The notes under the pieces: model-generated | What the model was told of the DNA's origin: nothing | The model's input: only the letters and a program-made list of their open reading frames with translations | Databases searched by the model: none | Made by a program: the position numbers and the translations under genes | Source: CAXXOK01 sp963675365 | GTDB taxonomy: Bacteria; Bacillota; Clostridia; Christensenellales; Aristaeellaceae | Length of the DNA: 64,000 bases | Reading direction: 5' to 3' | Assembly (NCBI GenBank): GCA_963675365.2 | Contig: CAXXVA010000003.1 | Coordinates: forward strand, 868,001-932,000 | Part shown: positions 25,751-34,140 of the stretch, piece by piece | How positions within the stretch are numbered: the first letter of the stretch is position 1 | Layout of the letters: each line of letters begins with the position of its first letter

Positions 25751-26520
25751 GCAAAATCATCAAACGCGTTTATCTGTCGTTCATTCTGTTTTTCCTGTAC
25801 GTTCCCATCATCGTGCTGATCGTGTACAGTTTCAACGCCGGCAAAAGCCGCGCCAAATGGGAAGGCTTTTCCCTGCATTGGTACGCGGACCTCTTTCAGG
25901 ACGCCGCGATCCTGAAAGCGCTCTACGTTACCTTATCCGTCGCTGTCATCGCGGCCATCGCGGCGACCATCCTGGGCACGCTTGCGGCCATCGGCATCCA
26001 TGCCATGCGCAAACGCCCGCAGGGCTTCATGATGACGATGACCACGCTGCCCATGACCATGCCGGATATTGTCACGGGCATCTCGCTGATGATCCTGTTC
26101 ACATTCGCGCAGATCGAACGCGGATACTTTACGATGCTGCTTGCGCATATCACGTTCAACACGCCGTTTGTGATTTTATCCGTGATGCCAAAGCTTAAAC
26201 AGATGAACAAGTACACCTACGAGGCGGCGCTGGATCTTGGGGCAACCCCGTCCTATGCGCTGATTCACGTGATCCTGCCGGAGATCGTTCCTGGCATCAT
26301 TACAGGCTGCCTGCTGGCGTTTACGCTGTCGCTTGACGATTTTGTCATCAGCTATTTCACCACAAGCCCGATGGTGCAGAACCTCTCCACGCTTATTTAC
26401 TCCAAAGCGCGCATCGGCATCGAACCGACCCTGAACGCATTGAGCGCGCTGATGTTCCTGGCGCTCTTGATCCTGCTCCTGACCATCAACCGCCGCGCCG
26501 CACGCGCGGAAACCCGATGA
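25747..26520 (+). CDS. potC: Spermidine/putrescine ABC transporter permease PotC
   Basis: A 257-residue permease with six predicted helices. The family features are YVPIIVLIVYSFN at the N-terminus, MPDIVTGISLMILF, and the EAA loop YEAALDLGATPSYALIHVILP. It forms the membrane channel with PotB. A 7-bp hairpin follows the stop codon before potD. Confidence 0.94.
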   Translation: MSKIIKRVYLSFILFFLYVPIIVLIVYSFNAGKSRAKWEGFSLHWYADLFQDAAILKALYVTLSVAVIAAIAATILGTLAAIGIHAMRKRPQGFMMTMTTLPMTMPDIVTGISLMILFTFAQIERGYFTMLLAHITFNTPFVILSVMPKLKQMNKYTYEAALDLGATPSYALIHVILPEIVPGIITGCLLAFTLSLDDFVISYFTTSPMVQNLSTLIYSKARIGIEPTLNALSALMFLALLILLLTINRRAARAETR

Positions 26521-26522
26521 AA

Positions 26523-26540
26523 TAAACGCTCCGGCGTTTA
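26523..26540 (+). other. Short hairpin between potC and potD
   Basis: TAAACGC (26523-26529), loop TCCG, GCGTTTA (26534-26540), a perfect 7-bp stem in the 48-base gap. It lacks a U-tract, so it is more likely an mRNA-processing or stabilising element that lets the binding protein be made in excess than a terminator. Confidence 0.35.
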
Positions 26541-26568
26541 TATATTACCGATTATGGAGGACACCCGC

Positions 26569-27612
26569 ATGAAAAAGACCATTTTCACCGTGCTGCTGGT
26601 ACTCGTGCTCGCCTTTGCGGTTTCCGCTCTTGCCGACGGCGTCGTCAACGTCTTCAACTGGGAGGACTATATCAACGAAGACGTGCTGGACATGTTTGAA
26701 ACGGAAACCGGAATCAAGGTCAACATGATGAATTTTACGACCAACGAGGATATGCTGGTAAAGCTTCGCAACTCCCCGCAGTCTTTCGACGTTGTATTCC
26801 CGTCGGATTACGCGATTGAGCGCATGATCAGCGAAGATCTGCTCGCGGAACTGAACTACGCCAATATCCCCAACATCCAGAATATCGACGCCAATCTGAT
26901 GAATCCGGAGTACGATCCCGGCAGCCTGTACAGCGTTCCGTATATGTGGGGCACGGTCGGGATCCTCTATAATACCACGATGGTTACCGAGCCCATTACA
27001 AGCTGGAGTTCGCTGTTTGATCCGCAGTACCAAAAAGCCGTCCTGATGCTCGACTCCCCGCGCGACAGCATCGGCCTTGCGCTCAAATACCTCGGTTATT
27101 CCATGAACACCCGCAATCCGCTGGAGCTCAACGAGGCCAAGGACCTGCTGATCCAACAGAAGAAGGACGGCATCGTCAAAGCCTATCAGGTGGATGAAAT
27201 GAAGGACAAGATGGCCGCCGGAGAAGCCGCGATGGCCGTGATGTGGAGCGGCGACGCGCAGTACGCGATCGAACTCAACGAGGATCTGCAGTACGTCGTG
27301 CCCATCGAAGGCTCCAACATCTGGGTGGACGGCATGGTGGTGCTCAAGGCCGCGAAGAACAAGGAAAACGCCGAGGCATTTATCAATTTCCTCTGCCGCC
27401 CCGATATCGCGCAGATGAACTGCGAGGAGATCTGGTATTCCTCCCCCAATACCGAGGCAGTAGCCATGATGGGTGAAGACTATACCGAAAATCCTACGCT
27501 GAATCCGCCCGCGGAAACCATCGCGCGCTGCGAAGTGCTGCTGGATATTCAGGACTTCATCGAGGTATACAATACCATCTGGCTTGAGATTAAAAGCGCT
27601 CCGTCCAATTAA
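26569..27612 (+). CDS. potD: Spermidine/putrescine-binding protein PotD
   Basis: A 347-residue extracytoplasmic solute-binding protein for the pot importer. A signal peptide covers residues 1-22 (basic start, hydrophobic core, cleavage after SALA). Diagnostic PotD motifs are VNVFNWEDYINEDVL, FDVVFPSDYAIERM and YSVPYMWGTVGILYNT. There is no lipobox cysteine, unusual for a Gram-positive binding protein; it may stay anchored by an uncleaved signal or be free at the surface. The ATG at 26569 has GGAGG upstream. Confidence 0.94.
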   Translation: MKKTIFTVLLVLVLAFAVSALADGVVNVFNWEDYINEDVLDMFETETGIKVNMMNFTTNEDMLVKLRNSPQSFDVVFPSDYAIERMISEDLLAELNYANIPNIQNIDANLMNPEYDPGSLYSVPYMWGTVGILYNTTMVTEPITSWSSLFDPQYQKAVLMLDSPRDSIGLALKYLGYSMNTRNPLELNEAKDLLIQQKKDGIVKAYQVDEMKDKMAAGEAAMAVMWSGDAQYAIELNEDLQYVVPIEGSNIWVDGMVVLKAAKNKENAEAFINFLCRPDIAQMNCEEIWYSSPNTEAVAMMGEDYTENPTLNPPAETIARCEVLLDIQDFIEVYNTIWLEIKSAPSN

Positions 27613-27641
27613 TACGAAAACGTTTTAAATTTCCTCCCCTG

Positions 27642-27699
27642 TGAGGTTGAGTTTTGGCATTGCCTATGCTATGCTGAATAAAACTCAGCCTCATTTTTT
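27642..27699 (+). terminator. Terminator of the pot operon
   Basis: A 14-bp stem (27642-27655 with 27680-27693, one G-U pair) enclosing a 24-base loop, followed by six T (27694-27699). The loop contains repeated TATGCT sequences that could also serve as a -10 for the GH94 gene downstream. Confidence 0.65.
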
Positions 27700-27722
27700 C
27701 ATATTCAGTCGGAGGAAACGCT

Positions 27723-30095
27723 ATGCAGTACGGACATTTTGATGAAAACGCCAGAGAATATGTGATCACCAATCCCAATACCCCGGCGCCCTGGACCAAT
27801 TATCTGGGATCGCCGGAATACGGCGCGATCATCACCGTCAACGCCGGAGGATACAGCTTTGTGAAATCTGGCGCGATGGGCCGTATCCTCCGCTATACCT
27901 TCAACCAATTCGACGAACCCGGCCGATACGTCTATCTGCGCGACGAACAAAACGGCGACTTCTGGAGCGCGTCGTGGAAACCGGTGAAAAAGCCGCTGGA
28001 CTTGTATCAAACAAAATGCCGCTTCGGTATGGGTTACGCCGCGTTTGACAGCGTTTATACCGGGATCCGTTCCCTGGCGCAGTACTATGTGCCGCTCGAA
28101 GCAACCTACGAGGTATGGAGCATTACGGTCAAAAACGAGTCGGATCACGACAGGGAACTTTCGGCGTTCGGATACTGCGAGCTGACCAACGACAGCAATT
28201 ACGAGCAGGATCTGGTCAATCTCCAGTATACGCAGTTTATCAGCCGTACGGAGCTGAAGGGCAACTGTATAGTCCAATATATCAACGAATTCTGGCCGCA
28301 GAACGATACGCGTTTCTTCGGTCTTGCCGGTGGCGTTGTCGCAAGCTCCACAGGCAGGCGGGAAGCATTTTTGGGCAGGCAAAGATTCGATTCCCCGCAG
28401 GCGCTGCATGACGGGCAGTGCGACGGAAGCCAATGCTATAACGGCAACCCCTGCGGGGCGCTGCAGACCAAATTCAAGCTGCGCGCCGGTGAAGAAAAGA
28501 CGATCGTTTTCCTGCTGGGTGAAAAAACGGAAGAAGAAGCCAAGGCCATTATAACGCGTTATGAGACCGCACCCAAAGAAACGGCAGGAAAAGAGCTTGA
28601 GGATCTGAAAGCGTATTGGCTGCGCAAACTTGATCATCTCAAAATCAACACCCCGAGCGCGGAATTGAACGCCATGGTGAATACCTGGAACGCGTTCCAG
28701 TGTTTCACGACCGTGGTGTGGAGCCGAGCGGCATCGCTTTCCTACTGCGGACAGCGCAACGGCTTTGGTTACCGCGATACCGTGCAGGATATACAAGGCA
28801 TCATCCATTTGGATTCTGAGTTGGCGAAGAATAGAATACGTTTCATGCTTTCCGGGCAGGTTCACCACGGCGCGGGTCTTCCGCTGGTGCGCTATACCCA
28901 CACGGCCGGGCATGAGGATACGCCGGAAGACGAAAGCTATGTGAAGTATACGGGGCACCCGCATTACCGTGCGGACGACGCGCTATGGCTGTTCCCGACG
29001 GTGTACAAGTACATCGCTGAAACCGGCGATACCGCGTTTTTAAGCGAGGTAATCCCCTACGCCGATAAGGATGAAGGCACGGTGCTCGATCATCTGAAGC
29101 GCGCCATTAGCTTCAACATGAATCATCTCGGCGGGCATGGGATGCCGGCCGGGCTGCACGCCGACTGGAACGATTGCCTGCATCTTGGCGAAAAGGGAGA
29201 GAGCGTGTTCGTCGCGTTCCAGCTTTACTATGCCATGCGGCTGCTTGAAAAATTTACTGCCGACGATACGGCGTATACGGAGTATCTGCAAACCGAAAGC
29301 GCAAAACTGAAAACGATCATCGACTCTGTCTGCAAGGAGGACGACCGTTATATCCGCGGCATTTCGGAAAACGGCATGGTCATTGGATCCGGAAAAGACA
29401 ACGAAGCCTCCATGTGGCTGAACCCGCAGAGCTGGGCGGTGATTTCTGGCTGCGCGGACGGCGCTTTTGCTGAAACCGTGATGCAGACGGCCTATGACAA
29501 GCTGAATACTCGATATGGCATCCGCCTGCTGTCGCCGCCCTACCGCCATGAAGGATACGATGACACGCGTATGATGCTGTTTAACCCGGGTACTAAGGAA
29601 AACGGCGCGATCTTCTGCCAGATCCAGGGCTGGGCAATCCTAGCCGAAGCGCTTCTGGGGCACGGCGACCGCGCGTTCCAGTATTTCGCAGAGTCCTCCC
29701 CCGCGAGTTTCAACGGCAATGCGGACGTCCGCGTGCTGGAGCCATACGCGCACGGGCAATTTATTGAAAGCAATGAGTCGCCTTTCTTCGGCCGCGCGCA
29801 TGTTCACTGGCTGACCGGTACGGCGTCCACGGTCATGGTCGGATGTGTGGAAGGCATTCTCGGACTCCGGCCTACGCCGGAGGGTATTGTGATCTCGCCG
29901 TCTATACCGGCCGAATGGAACGGTTTCACCATGGACAAGTCCTTCCGCGGAAAATCGCTGCACATCACGGTGAATAATCCAGAACATCATGAAAGCGGCG
30001 TACGGTCGATCACTCTGAACGGGACAAATGTCCCGCTCGGCTTGATCAGGGGTGAAGACCTGCTGGACGAAAATGAGATCGTCATTACACTTTAA
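27723..30095 (+). CDS. GH94 family glycoside phosphorylase (cellobiose/chitobiose phosphorylase type)
   Basis: A 790-residue cytoplasmic enzyme that cleaves a beta-linked disaccharide with phosphate, giving a sugar 1-phosphate. The N-terminal beta-sandwich resembles cellobiose phosphorylase (GHFDENAREYVITNP, PWTNYLG). The (alpha/alpha)6 barrel holds the catalytic acid in LHADWNDC, Asp481. Other conserved segments are GYRDTVQDIQG, TKENGAIFCQIQGWA, and HWLTGTAS. Its length is close to that of cellobiose and N,N'-diacetylchitobiose phosphorylases; the loop after the catalytic Asp is shorter than in Clostridium cellobiose phosphorylase, so the disaccharide cannot be fixed. It is a single-gene unit with its own ribosome site (GGAGG) and a terminator. 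Confidence 0.88.
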   Translation: MQYGHFDENAREYVITNPNTPAPWTNYLGSPEYGAIITVNAGGYSFVKSGAMGRILRYTFNQFDEPGRYVYLRDEQNGDFWSASWKPVKKPLDLYQTKCRFGMGYAAFDSVYTGIRSLAQYYVPLEATYEVWSITVKNESDHDRELSAFGYCELTNDSNYEQDLVNLQYTQFISRTELKGNCIVQYINEFWPQNDTRFFGLAGGVVASSTGRREAFLGRQRFDSPQALHDGQCDGSQCYNGNPCGALQTKFKLRAGEEKTIVFLLGEKTEEEAKAIITRYETAPKETAGKELEDLKAYWLRKLDHLKINTPSAELNAMVNTWNAFQCFTTVVWSRAASLSYCGQRNGFGYRDTVQDIQGIIHLDSELAKNRIRFMLSGQVHHGAGLPLVRYTHTAGHEDTPEDESYVKYTGHPHYRADDALWLFPTVYKYIAETGDTAFLSEVIPYADKDEGTVLDHLKRAISFNMNHLGGHGMPAGLHADWNDCLHLGEKGESVFVAFQLYYAMRLLEKFTADDTAYTEYLQTESAKLKTIIDSVCKEDDRYIRGISENGMVIGSGKDNEASMWLNPQSWAVISGCADGAFAETVMQTAYDKLNTRYGIRLLSPPYRHEGYDDTRMMLFNPGTKENGAIFCQIQGWAILAEALLGHGDRAFQYFAESSPASFNGNADVRVLEPYAHGQFIESNESPFFGRAHVHWLTGTASTVMVGCVEGILGLRPTPEGIVISPSIPAEWNGFTMDKSFRGKSLHITVNNPEHHESGVRSITLNGTNVPLGLIRGEDLLDENEIVITL

Positions 30096-30117
30096 AGCTT
30101 CTCATTCAGCTAAAATC

Positions 30118-30148
30118 TTGCCGTTATATAAACGGCGAGTTTTTTTAT
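30118..30148 (+). terminator. Terminator of the GH94 gene
   Basis: GCCGTT (30120-30125), loop ATATA, AACGGC (30131-30136), followed closely by a run of seven or eight T. Confidence 0.65.
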
Positions 30149-30155
30149 TCGGCGA

Positions 30156-30206
30156 TTGACAAGAAAAGATACAAATCGTATAATATATATGTACATGTGT
30201 TCATAT
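30156..30206 (+). promoter_or_regulatory. Consensus promoter and CadC/SmtB-type operator
   Basis: TTGACA (30156-30161), 17 bases, TATAAT (30179-30184): a full sigma-A consensus. Just downstream lies an imperfect palindrome ATATGTACA-TG-TGTTCATAT (30187-30206; 9-2-9 with one mismatched pair), much like ArsR/SmtB-family operators. A bound repressor would cover the start of transcription; metal would release it. Confidence 0.75.
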
Positions 30207-30219
30207 GTGGAGGTGTATG

Positions 30220-30579
30220 ATGTCAAACCAAGCCGCGCAATGCTGCGATATGCTGCATATCCGCAAAGATACCATCCGGCATGTGGAACGGACAATGCCA
30301 AGGGAAGAAGCCTTAACCGATTTGGCCGAGCTGTTTAAAACACTCGGGGATCCCACGCGCATCCGTATCCTGTTTTGCCTGTTCATTGAAGAGATGTGCG
30401 TTTGCGACATCGCCAATTTAATCAGCATGTCACAAAGCGCGATTTCCCATCAGCTTGCGGTACTCAAACGCCTGAAGCTTATCAAGGCAAGGCGGGACGG
30501 CAAAGCGGTGTTCTATTCGCTGGCCGATGATCACGTACGCGCGATCATCAACCAGGGCATGGATCATGTGAACGAGTAG
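30220..30579 (+). CDS. ArsR/SmtB-family metal-sensing repressor (CadC-like)
   Basis: A 119-residue winged-helix repressor. The metal site on helix alpha-3 is visible as EEMCVCDIAN, the Cys-X-Cys of CadC/ArsR, and an N-terminal Cys pair (AAQCCDML) may supply further ligands, as in CadC. The recognition helix is SQSAISHQLAVLKRL. A His/Asp-containing C-terminus (DDHVRAIINQGMDHV) could be the alpha-5 zinc site. The ATG at 30220 has GGAGG six bases upstream. Cadmium, lead or zinc is expected as inducer from the downstream P1B ATPase. Confidence 0.9.
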   Translation: MSNQAAQCCDMLHIRKDTIRHVERTMPREEALTDLAELFKTLGDPTRIRILFCLFIEEMCVCDIANLISMSQSAISHQLAVLKRLKLIKARRDGKAVFYSLADDHVRAIINQGMDHVNE

Positions 30580-30588
30580 GGGTTTTCG

Positions 30589-30804
30589 ATGAAAAAGACA
30601 TTCAGCATCAGCGAGTTGGATTGCGCCGTTTGCGCCAACGCGCTGGAAATCAAACTCAATACCATTACCGGCGTTAAGAGCGCAAAGATCAGCTTTATTT
30701 TGAAAAAGCTGTATCTTGAAGCCGATGACGAACAATTTGACGCGATCATGCAACGCGTCCGGCGTGCGGTGGACCATTCCATCCCCGGCGCCACACTATC
30801 CTAA
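30589..30804 (+). CDS. Stand-alone heavy-metal-associated (HMA) domain protein
   Basis: A 71-residue ferredoxin-fold metal-binding protein with ELDCAVCANAL (Cys12-X-X-Cys15) in place of the common GMTCxxC. In most Cd/Zn ATPases this domain is fused at the N-terminus; here it is separate, nine bases after the repressor gene and 19 bases before the ATPase gene. It probably delivers metal to the ATPase or regulates it. Confidence 0.85.
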   Translation: MKKTFSISELDCAVCANALEIKLNTITGVKSAKISFILKKLYLEADDEQFDAIMQRVRRAVDHSIPGATLS

Positions 30805-30823
30805 CCGTGCAAGGAGCAACTCT

Positions 30824-32662
30824 ATGAAACGCTTACCCTGGAGGATCATATTGTCCGCGGTATTTTTCATTTCGGCACTATTGATTCCGCTGTTTCCGGT
30901 CTCCCTAACATTGTACCTTGCCGCGTATGCGCTTGTCGGCTGGGATATTTTATGGAAAGCCGTACGCCACATCATACGCGGAAACGTATTTGATGAGAAT
31001 TTCCTGATGTCCGTGGCTACGATCGGCGCGCTGATGATCGGCGAATACCCCGAAGCGGTCGCCGTGATGCTGCTATACCAAATCGGCGAATATTTTCAGG
31101 ACCGCGCCGTGGATAAAAGCCGCGATTCGATTACCGCGTTGATGGATATCCGTCCGGACTCGGCGAACCTCGAGCGCGATGGGAAGATTATCTCCGTTTC
31201 GCCGGAGACGGTAAAGACCGGAGATATCATCGTCGTCAAACCCGGCGAGCGCATCCCGCTGGACGGCGTCGTAGTGGAGGGAGATTCCACGCTCGATACG
31301 TCTGCCCTGACCGGAGAAAGCCTTCCCCGCGAAGTCGTAGCCGGAGCTGAGGTGATTTCCGGCTGTATCAACCTGTCCGGGCTATTGCGGGTTTCCGTTT
31401 CAAAGACCTATCAGGATTCTACAGTGACGAAAATACTGGATCTCGTGGAACACGCTTCGGAGCATAAAGCACGTTCAGAAGCGTTCATCACCCGCTTCGC
31501 GCGCGTATATACACCCATCGTGGTCGCCGCGGCCGTTTTGCTCGTAGCTATCCCCACGCTGTTGTTTTCACAGAACTTCAGCGTATGGCTGGAGCGCGCG
31601 TTGAGTTTTCTGGTGGTTTCCTGCCCCTGCGCGCTTGTGATATCCGTTCCTCTGACTTTTTTCGGCGGCATCGGCGGCGCGTCCCGCAGCGGCATACTGG
31701 TCAAGGGCAGCAACTACCTGGAACTGCTTGCGAATGCGAAAACCGTTGTGTTTGATAAAACCGGAACGCTGACCGAAGGCATCTTCCACGTGACCAGCAT
31801 CCATCCGCAGGCACTCAGCGCCGAGGAGCTTTTGCAGCTTGCTGCAACGCTGGAGCGGTATTCCACCCATCCGATCGCGCAGTCCATCCGCAAGCACAAC
31901 AAGCTTCCGCTTACCGCTGAAGATGTCAGCGACGTAAAGGAATTGCAGGGATTTGGCATCAGCGCATCGTATCGCGGGCATCAATACCTCATCGGCAACG
32001 CCGTGCTGATGGACAAAAACAAAATCGAACTCCCCTATTGTCCGCATCTGGGCGTGGTCGTTCACCTGGCGGAGGATGGCAATTATCTTGGACACATCGA
32101 GATTTCCGACGAGATTAAAAAAAGCGCAAGGGATGCGGTTGACGATCTGCACCGCGAAGGCGTAGATAACATCGTACTTCTGACTGGAGACCGGACGGAT
32201 ATCGCGGAGGAAACAGGAACAGCGCTCGGTATCCGGTCCGTCCATGCGCAGCTGCTGCCCGCCGATAAGGTCGCGCATGTTGAACGTCTGCTGGAAGAGC
32301 AAAACCAGGGAAGCCTGGTCTTCGTCGGAGACGGCATCAACGACGCGCCTGTACTGGCGCGCGCCGACGTTGGCGTTGCGATGGGTGCGCTAGGTAGCGA
32401 CGCGGCCGTAGAGGCCGCCGATATCGTACTGATGGACGATGATCCCCGTAAACTGCCGCTTGCGATCCGCCTTGCCCGGCGCACGCTTTCTATCGCGAGG
32501 CAGAATATCGTGTTCGCGCTTGCCGTAAAAACGCTGGTGCTGGTGCTGGCGAGCGCGGGACTTACAGAGCTGTGGATGGCTGTGTTCGCGGACGTCGGGG
32601 TCAGCATGATTGCGATCCTCAACGCTGCCAGAACCCTTGCCAACCCGAAAGCGAAAGGATGA
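30824..32662 (+). CDS. P1B-type heavy-metal-translocating ATPase (Cd/Zn/Pb type)
   Basis: A 612-residue metal-export ATPase without an N-terminal metal-binding domain. Motifs: TGES in ALTGESLPR, the membrane SCPCAL metal site, the phosphorylation motif FDKTGTLTEG, the HP motif (YSTHPIAQ), and GDGINDAPVLARADVGVAMG. The HMA domain is encoded by the preceding small gene. The C-terminal helix ends with DVGVSMIAILNAARTL, which fits the ZntA/CadA group. The ATG at 30824 is preceded by AAGGAG; a longer open frame starting at 30716 overlaps the HMA gene and is not used. Confidence 0.93.
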   Translation: MKRLPWRIILSAVFFISALLIPLFPVSLTLYLAAYALVGWDILWKAVRHIIRGNVFDENFLMSVATIGALMIGEYPEAVAVMLLYQIGEYFQDRAVDKSRDSITALMDIRPDSANLERDGKIISVSPETVKTGDIIVVKPGERIPLDGVVVEGDSTLDTSALTGESLPREVVAGAEVISGCINLSGLLRVSVSKTYQDSTVTKILDLVEHASEHKARSEAFITRFARVYTPIVVAAAVLLVAIPTLLFSQNFSVWLERALSFLVVSCPCALVISVPLTFFGGIGGASRSGILVKGSNYLELLANAKTVVFDKTGTLTEGIFHVTSIHPQALSAEELLQLAATLERYSTHPIAQSIRKHNKLPLTAEDVSDVKELQGFGISASYRGHQYLIGNAVLMDKNKIELPYCPHLGVVVHLAEDGNYLGHIEISDEIKKSARDAVDDLHREGVDNIVLLTGDRTDIAEETGTALGIRSVHAQLLPADKVAHVERLLEEQNQGSLVFVGDGINDAPVLARADVGVAMGALGSDAAVEAADIVLMDDDPRKLPLAIRLARRTLSIARQNIVFALAVKTLVLVLASAGLTELWMAVFADVGVSMIAILNAARTLANPKAKG

Positions 32663-32669
32663 AAGCCAA

Positions 32670-33368
32670 ATGATTAGAAATTACGTTGATTTTATCACAG
32701 CGCTTCAAAAGGCCGGGTTTTCCATGGGCGGCGGCACGGATAATGGTATCTATTCGGTCGTCAATTGGTCGTGGAACGAAACCCCGCCGTATGAAACGCC
32801 CGTACGGTGGCACACCGGCGATCCTGAAACAGACCCGTGGGAATGGCGCATGCGCGTGTTGGAAGAACGCGACGATATCGCCTATGCCAAGCTGTTTTTC
32901 AAAAAAAGCGGTTATATTACCAAGGATTGGTATCCATATTTTCTGGCTGTCCGCAGGCAGAACCGCAGCTTTGACGAAATGTATCAGGACGGCGTGATAT
33001 CATACGACGCCAAGCGCGTCTATGAAGTCGTCAGCGATCAGGGTCCCGTTCCTCTCCACTCCCTCAAAGCGTTATCGGGCCTTGCGCAAAAAGAGCAGAA
33101 ATCACGGTTTGACCGCGCTTTGACAGAGCTGCAGGCGAGGCTTTTCATCACCATGTGCGCAAGGCGGCAGAAGCAATCGAAGACCGGCGAGAGTTACGGC
33201 TGGTTCTCCACGGTATTTACGACCGTTGAAAACTTCTTCCCCGATTCCGTGTTTAAAAAAGCGGCTTCCATCTCTCAGGATGAAGCCGCCGCGAAGATTA
33301 ATAATCAGATTCTTTTACTGAATCCCCAGGCAAAACCTGCGGTTATCACGAAATTCATCAAAGGCTGA
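32670..33368 (+). CDS. AlkZ-related protein of unknown function
   Basis: A 232-residue protein. Its sequence, with WHTGDPETDPWEWRMRVLEE and LFFKKSGYITKDWYPYFLAVRR, resembles a family described as AlkZ-related, that is, distant from the HTH_42 DNA glycosylases for interstrand crosslinks but lacking clear catalytic residues that I can point to. It may bind DNA; that is inference. The ATG at 32670 follows the ATPase stop by seven bases with AAAGGATG, so it is probably co-transcribed with the metal-resistance genes. Confidence 0.55.
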   Translation: MIRNYVDFITALQKAGFSMGGGTDNGIYSVVNWSWNETPPYETPVRWHTGDPETDPWEWRMRVLEERDDIAYAKLFFKKSGYITKDWYPYFLAVRRQNRSFDEMYQDGVISYDAKRVYEVVSDQGPVPLHSLKALSGLAQKEQKSRFDRALTELQARLFITMCARRQKQSKTGESYGWFSTVFTTVENFFPDSVFKKAASISQDEAAAKINNQILLLNPQAKPAVITKFIKG

Positions 33369-33371
33369 TCG

Positions 33372-34136
33372 CTATATCGCTTGCAAAAGCGAATGGATCG
33401 CCAGTACGATCTCCGGAAGTTTATCGGATACCGTACACACGTGCGGCACGCCGGAAAGGATCAGCTTTTCCTTTACATTGCTCGAAATGCCGTTATAGAT
33501 CGTATCCGCGCTTTTCTGGGACACCGTATGGTCGTTCAGGCTCTGAATGACGAGCGTCGGACAGGTGATATCGCCTAAATGCGCTTCCGCCCGCCGGGCC
33601 AGCCGGTACAGATCGGCGCCCTTGCGCATCGGAAAGCCAGTATAGCCTTTATCGTAGCGCGGATCAATCTGCTGACTGCGGTTTTTGTCTTCCTTCCAGG
33701 CGACGCGCGAGAGGATATGGCCGAATACGCCAGTCAGCGGCAGAAGACGGTTTTGGGGAGGCAGCGGCGCGGAGATTGAGACGCAGGCGTCGGCTTTCCC
33801 CTGTTGTGCAACCAGAAGCGACAGTATAGCTCCCATCGAAAGCCCGCACATGGCGACGGTCTTTACCTGCAGTCGCATGAATGCCTGCGCGTCCATCGCA
33901 GTCTGCAGCCACTCGCGGCTACCGTATCGCCCCATATCGGCTTCCGTCGTCGCGTGGCCGGGGAGGTTGATCCCCATCACGGTATAGCCGAGTTTTTGCA
34001 GCGCGTCGCCAAGCGGTCGCATGTGCGCTACGCTGCCAGTAAAACCGTGCAACAGAACAACGCCGGTTTCTCCGCCCGGGTAGAAAAACGGCTTGCATTC
34101 TTCGCATTGGAAAAAGTCTTTATTCCTTGGCTTCAT
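33372..34136 (-). CDS. Alpha/beta hydrolase, carboxylesterase/monoacylglycerol lipase type
   Basis: A 254-residue hydrolase. The oxyanion region is VVLLHGFTGS, the nucleophile elbow is CGLSMGAILS (Ser in GLSMG), and Asp in QSLNDHTV and His in GVPHVCTV complete the triad. It is closest to the Est30-type carboxylesterases and YvaK-like lipases. I use the ATG at 34136, four bases after the ktrA stop; a longer frame to 34274 runs inside ktrA. It is probably translated together with ktrA. Confidence 0.87.
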   Translation of the reverse strand: MKPRNKDFFQCEECKPFFYPGGETGVVLLHGFTGSVAHMRPLGDALQKLGYTVMGINLPGHATTEADMGRYGSREWLQTAMDAQAFMRLQVKTVAMCGLSMGAILSLLVAQQGKADACVSISAPLPPQNRLLPLTGVFGHILSRVAWKEDKNRSQQIDPRYDKGYTGFPMRKGADLYRLARRAEAHLGDITCPTLVIQSLNDHTVSQKSADTIYNGISSNVKEKLILSGVPHVCTVSDKLPEIVLAIHSLLQAI

Positions 34137-34140
34137 GGCT

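Noticed and set aside
27705..28964. 419-codon open frame antisense to the GH94 gene
   Set aside because: No family resemblance and its length is explained by codon bias of the real gene.
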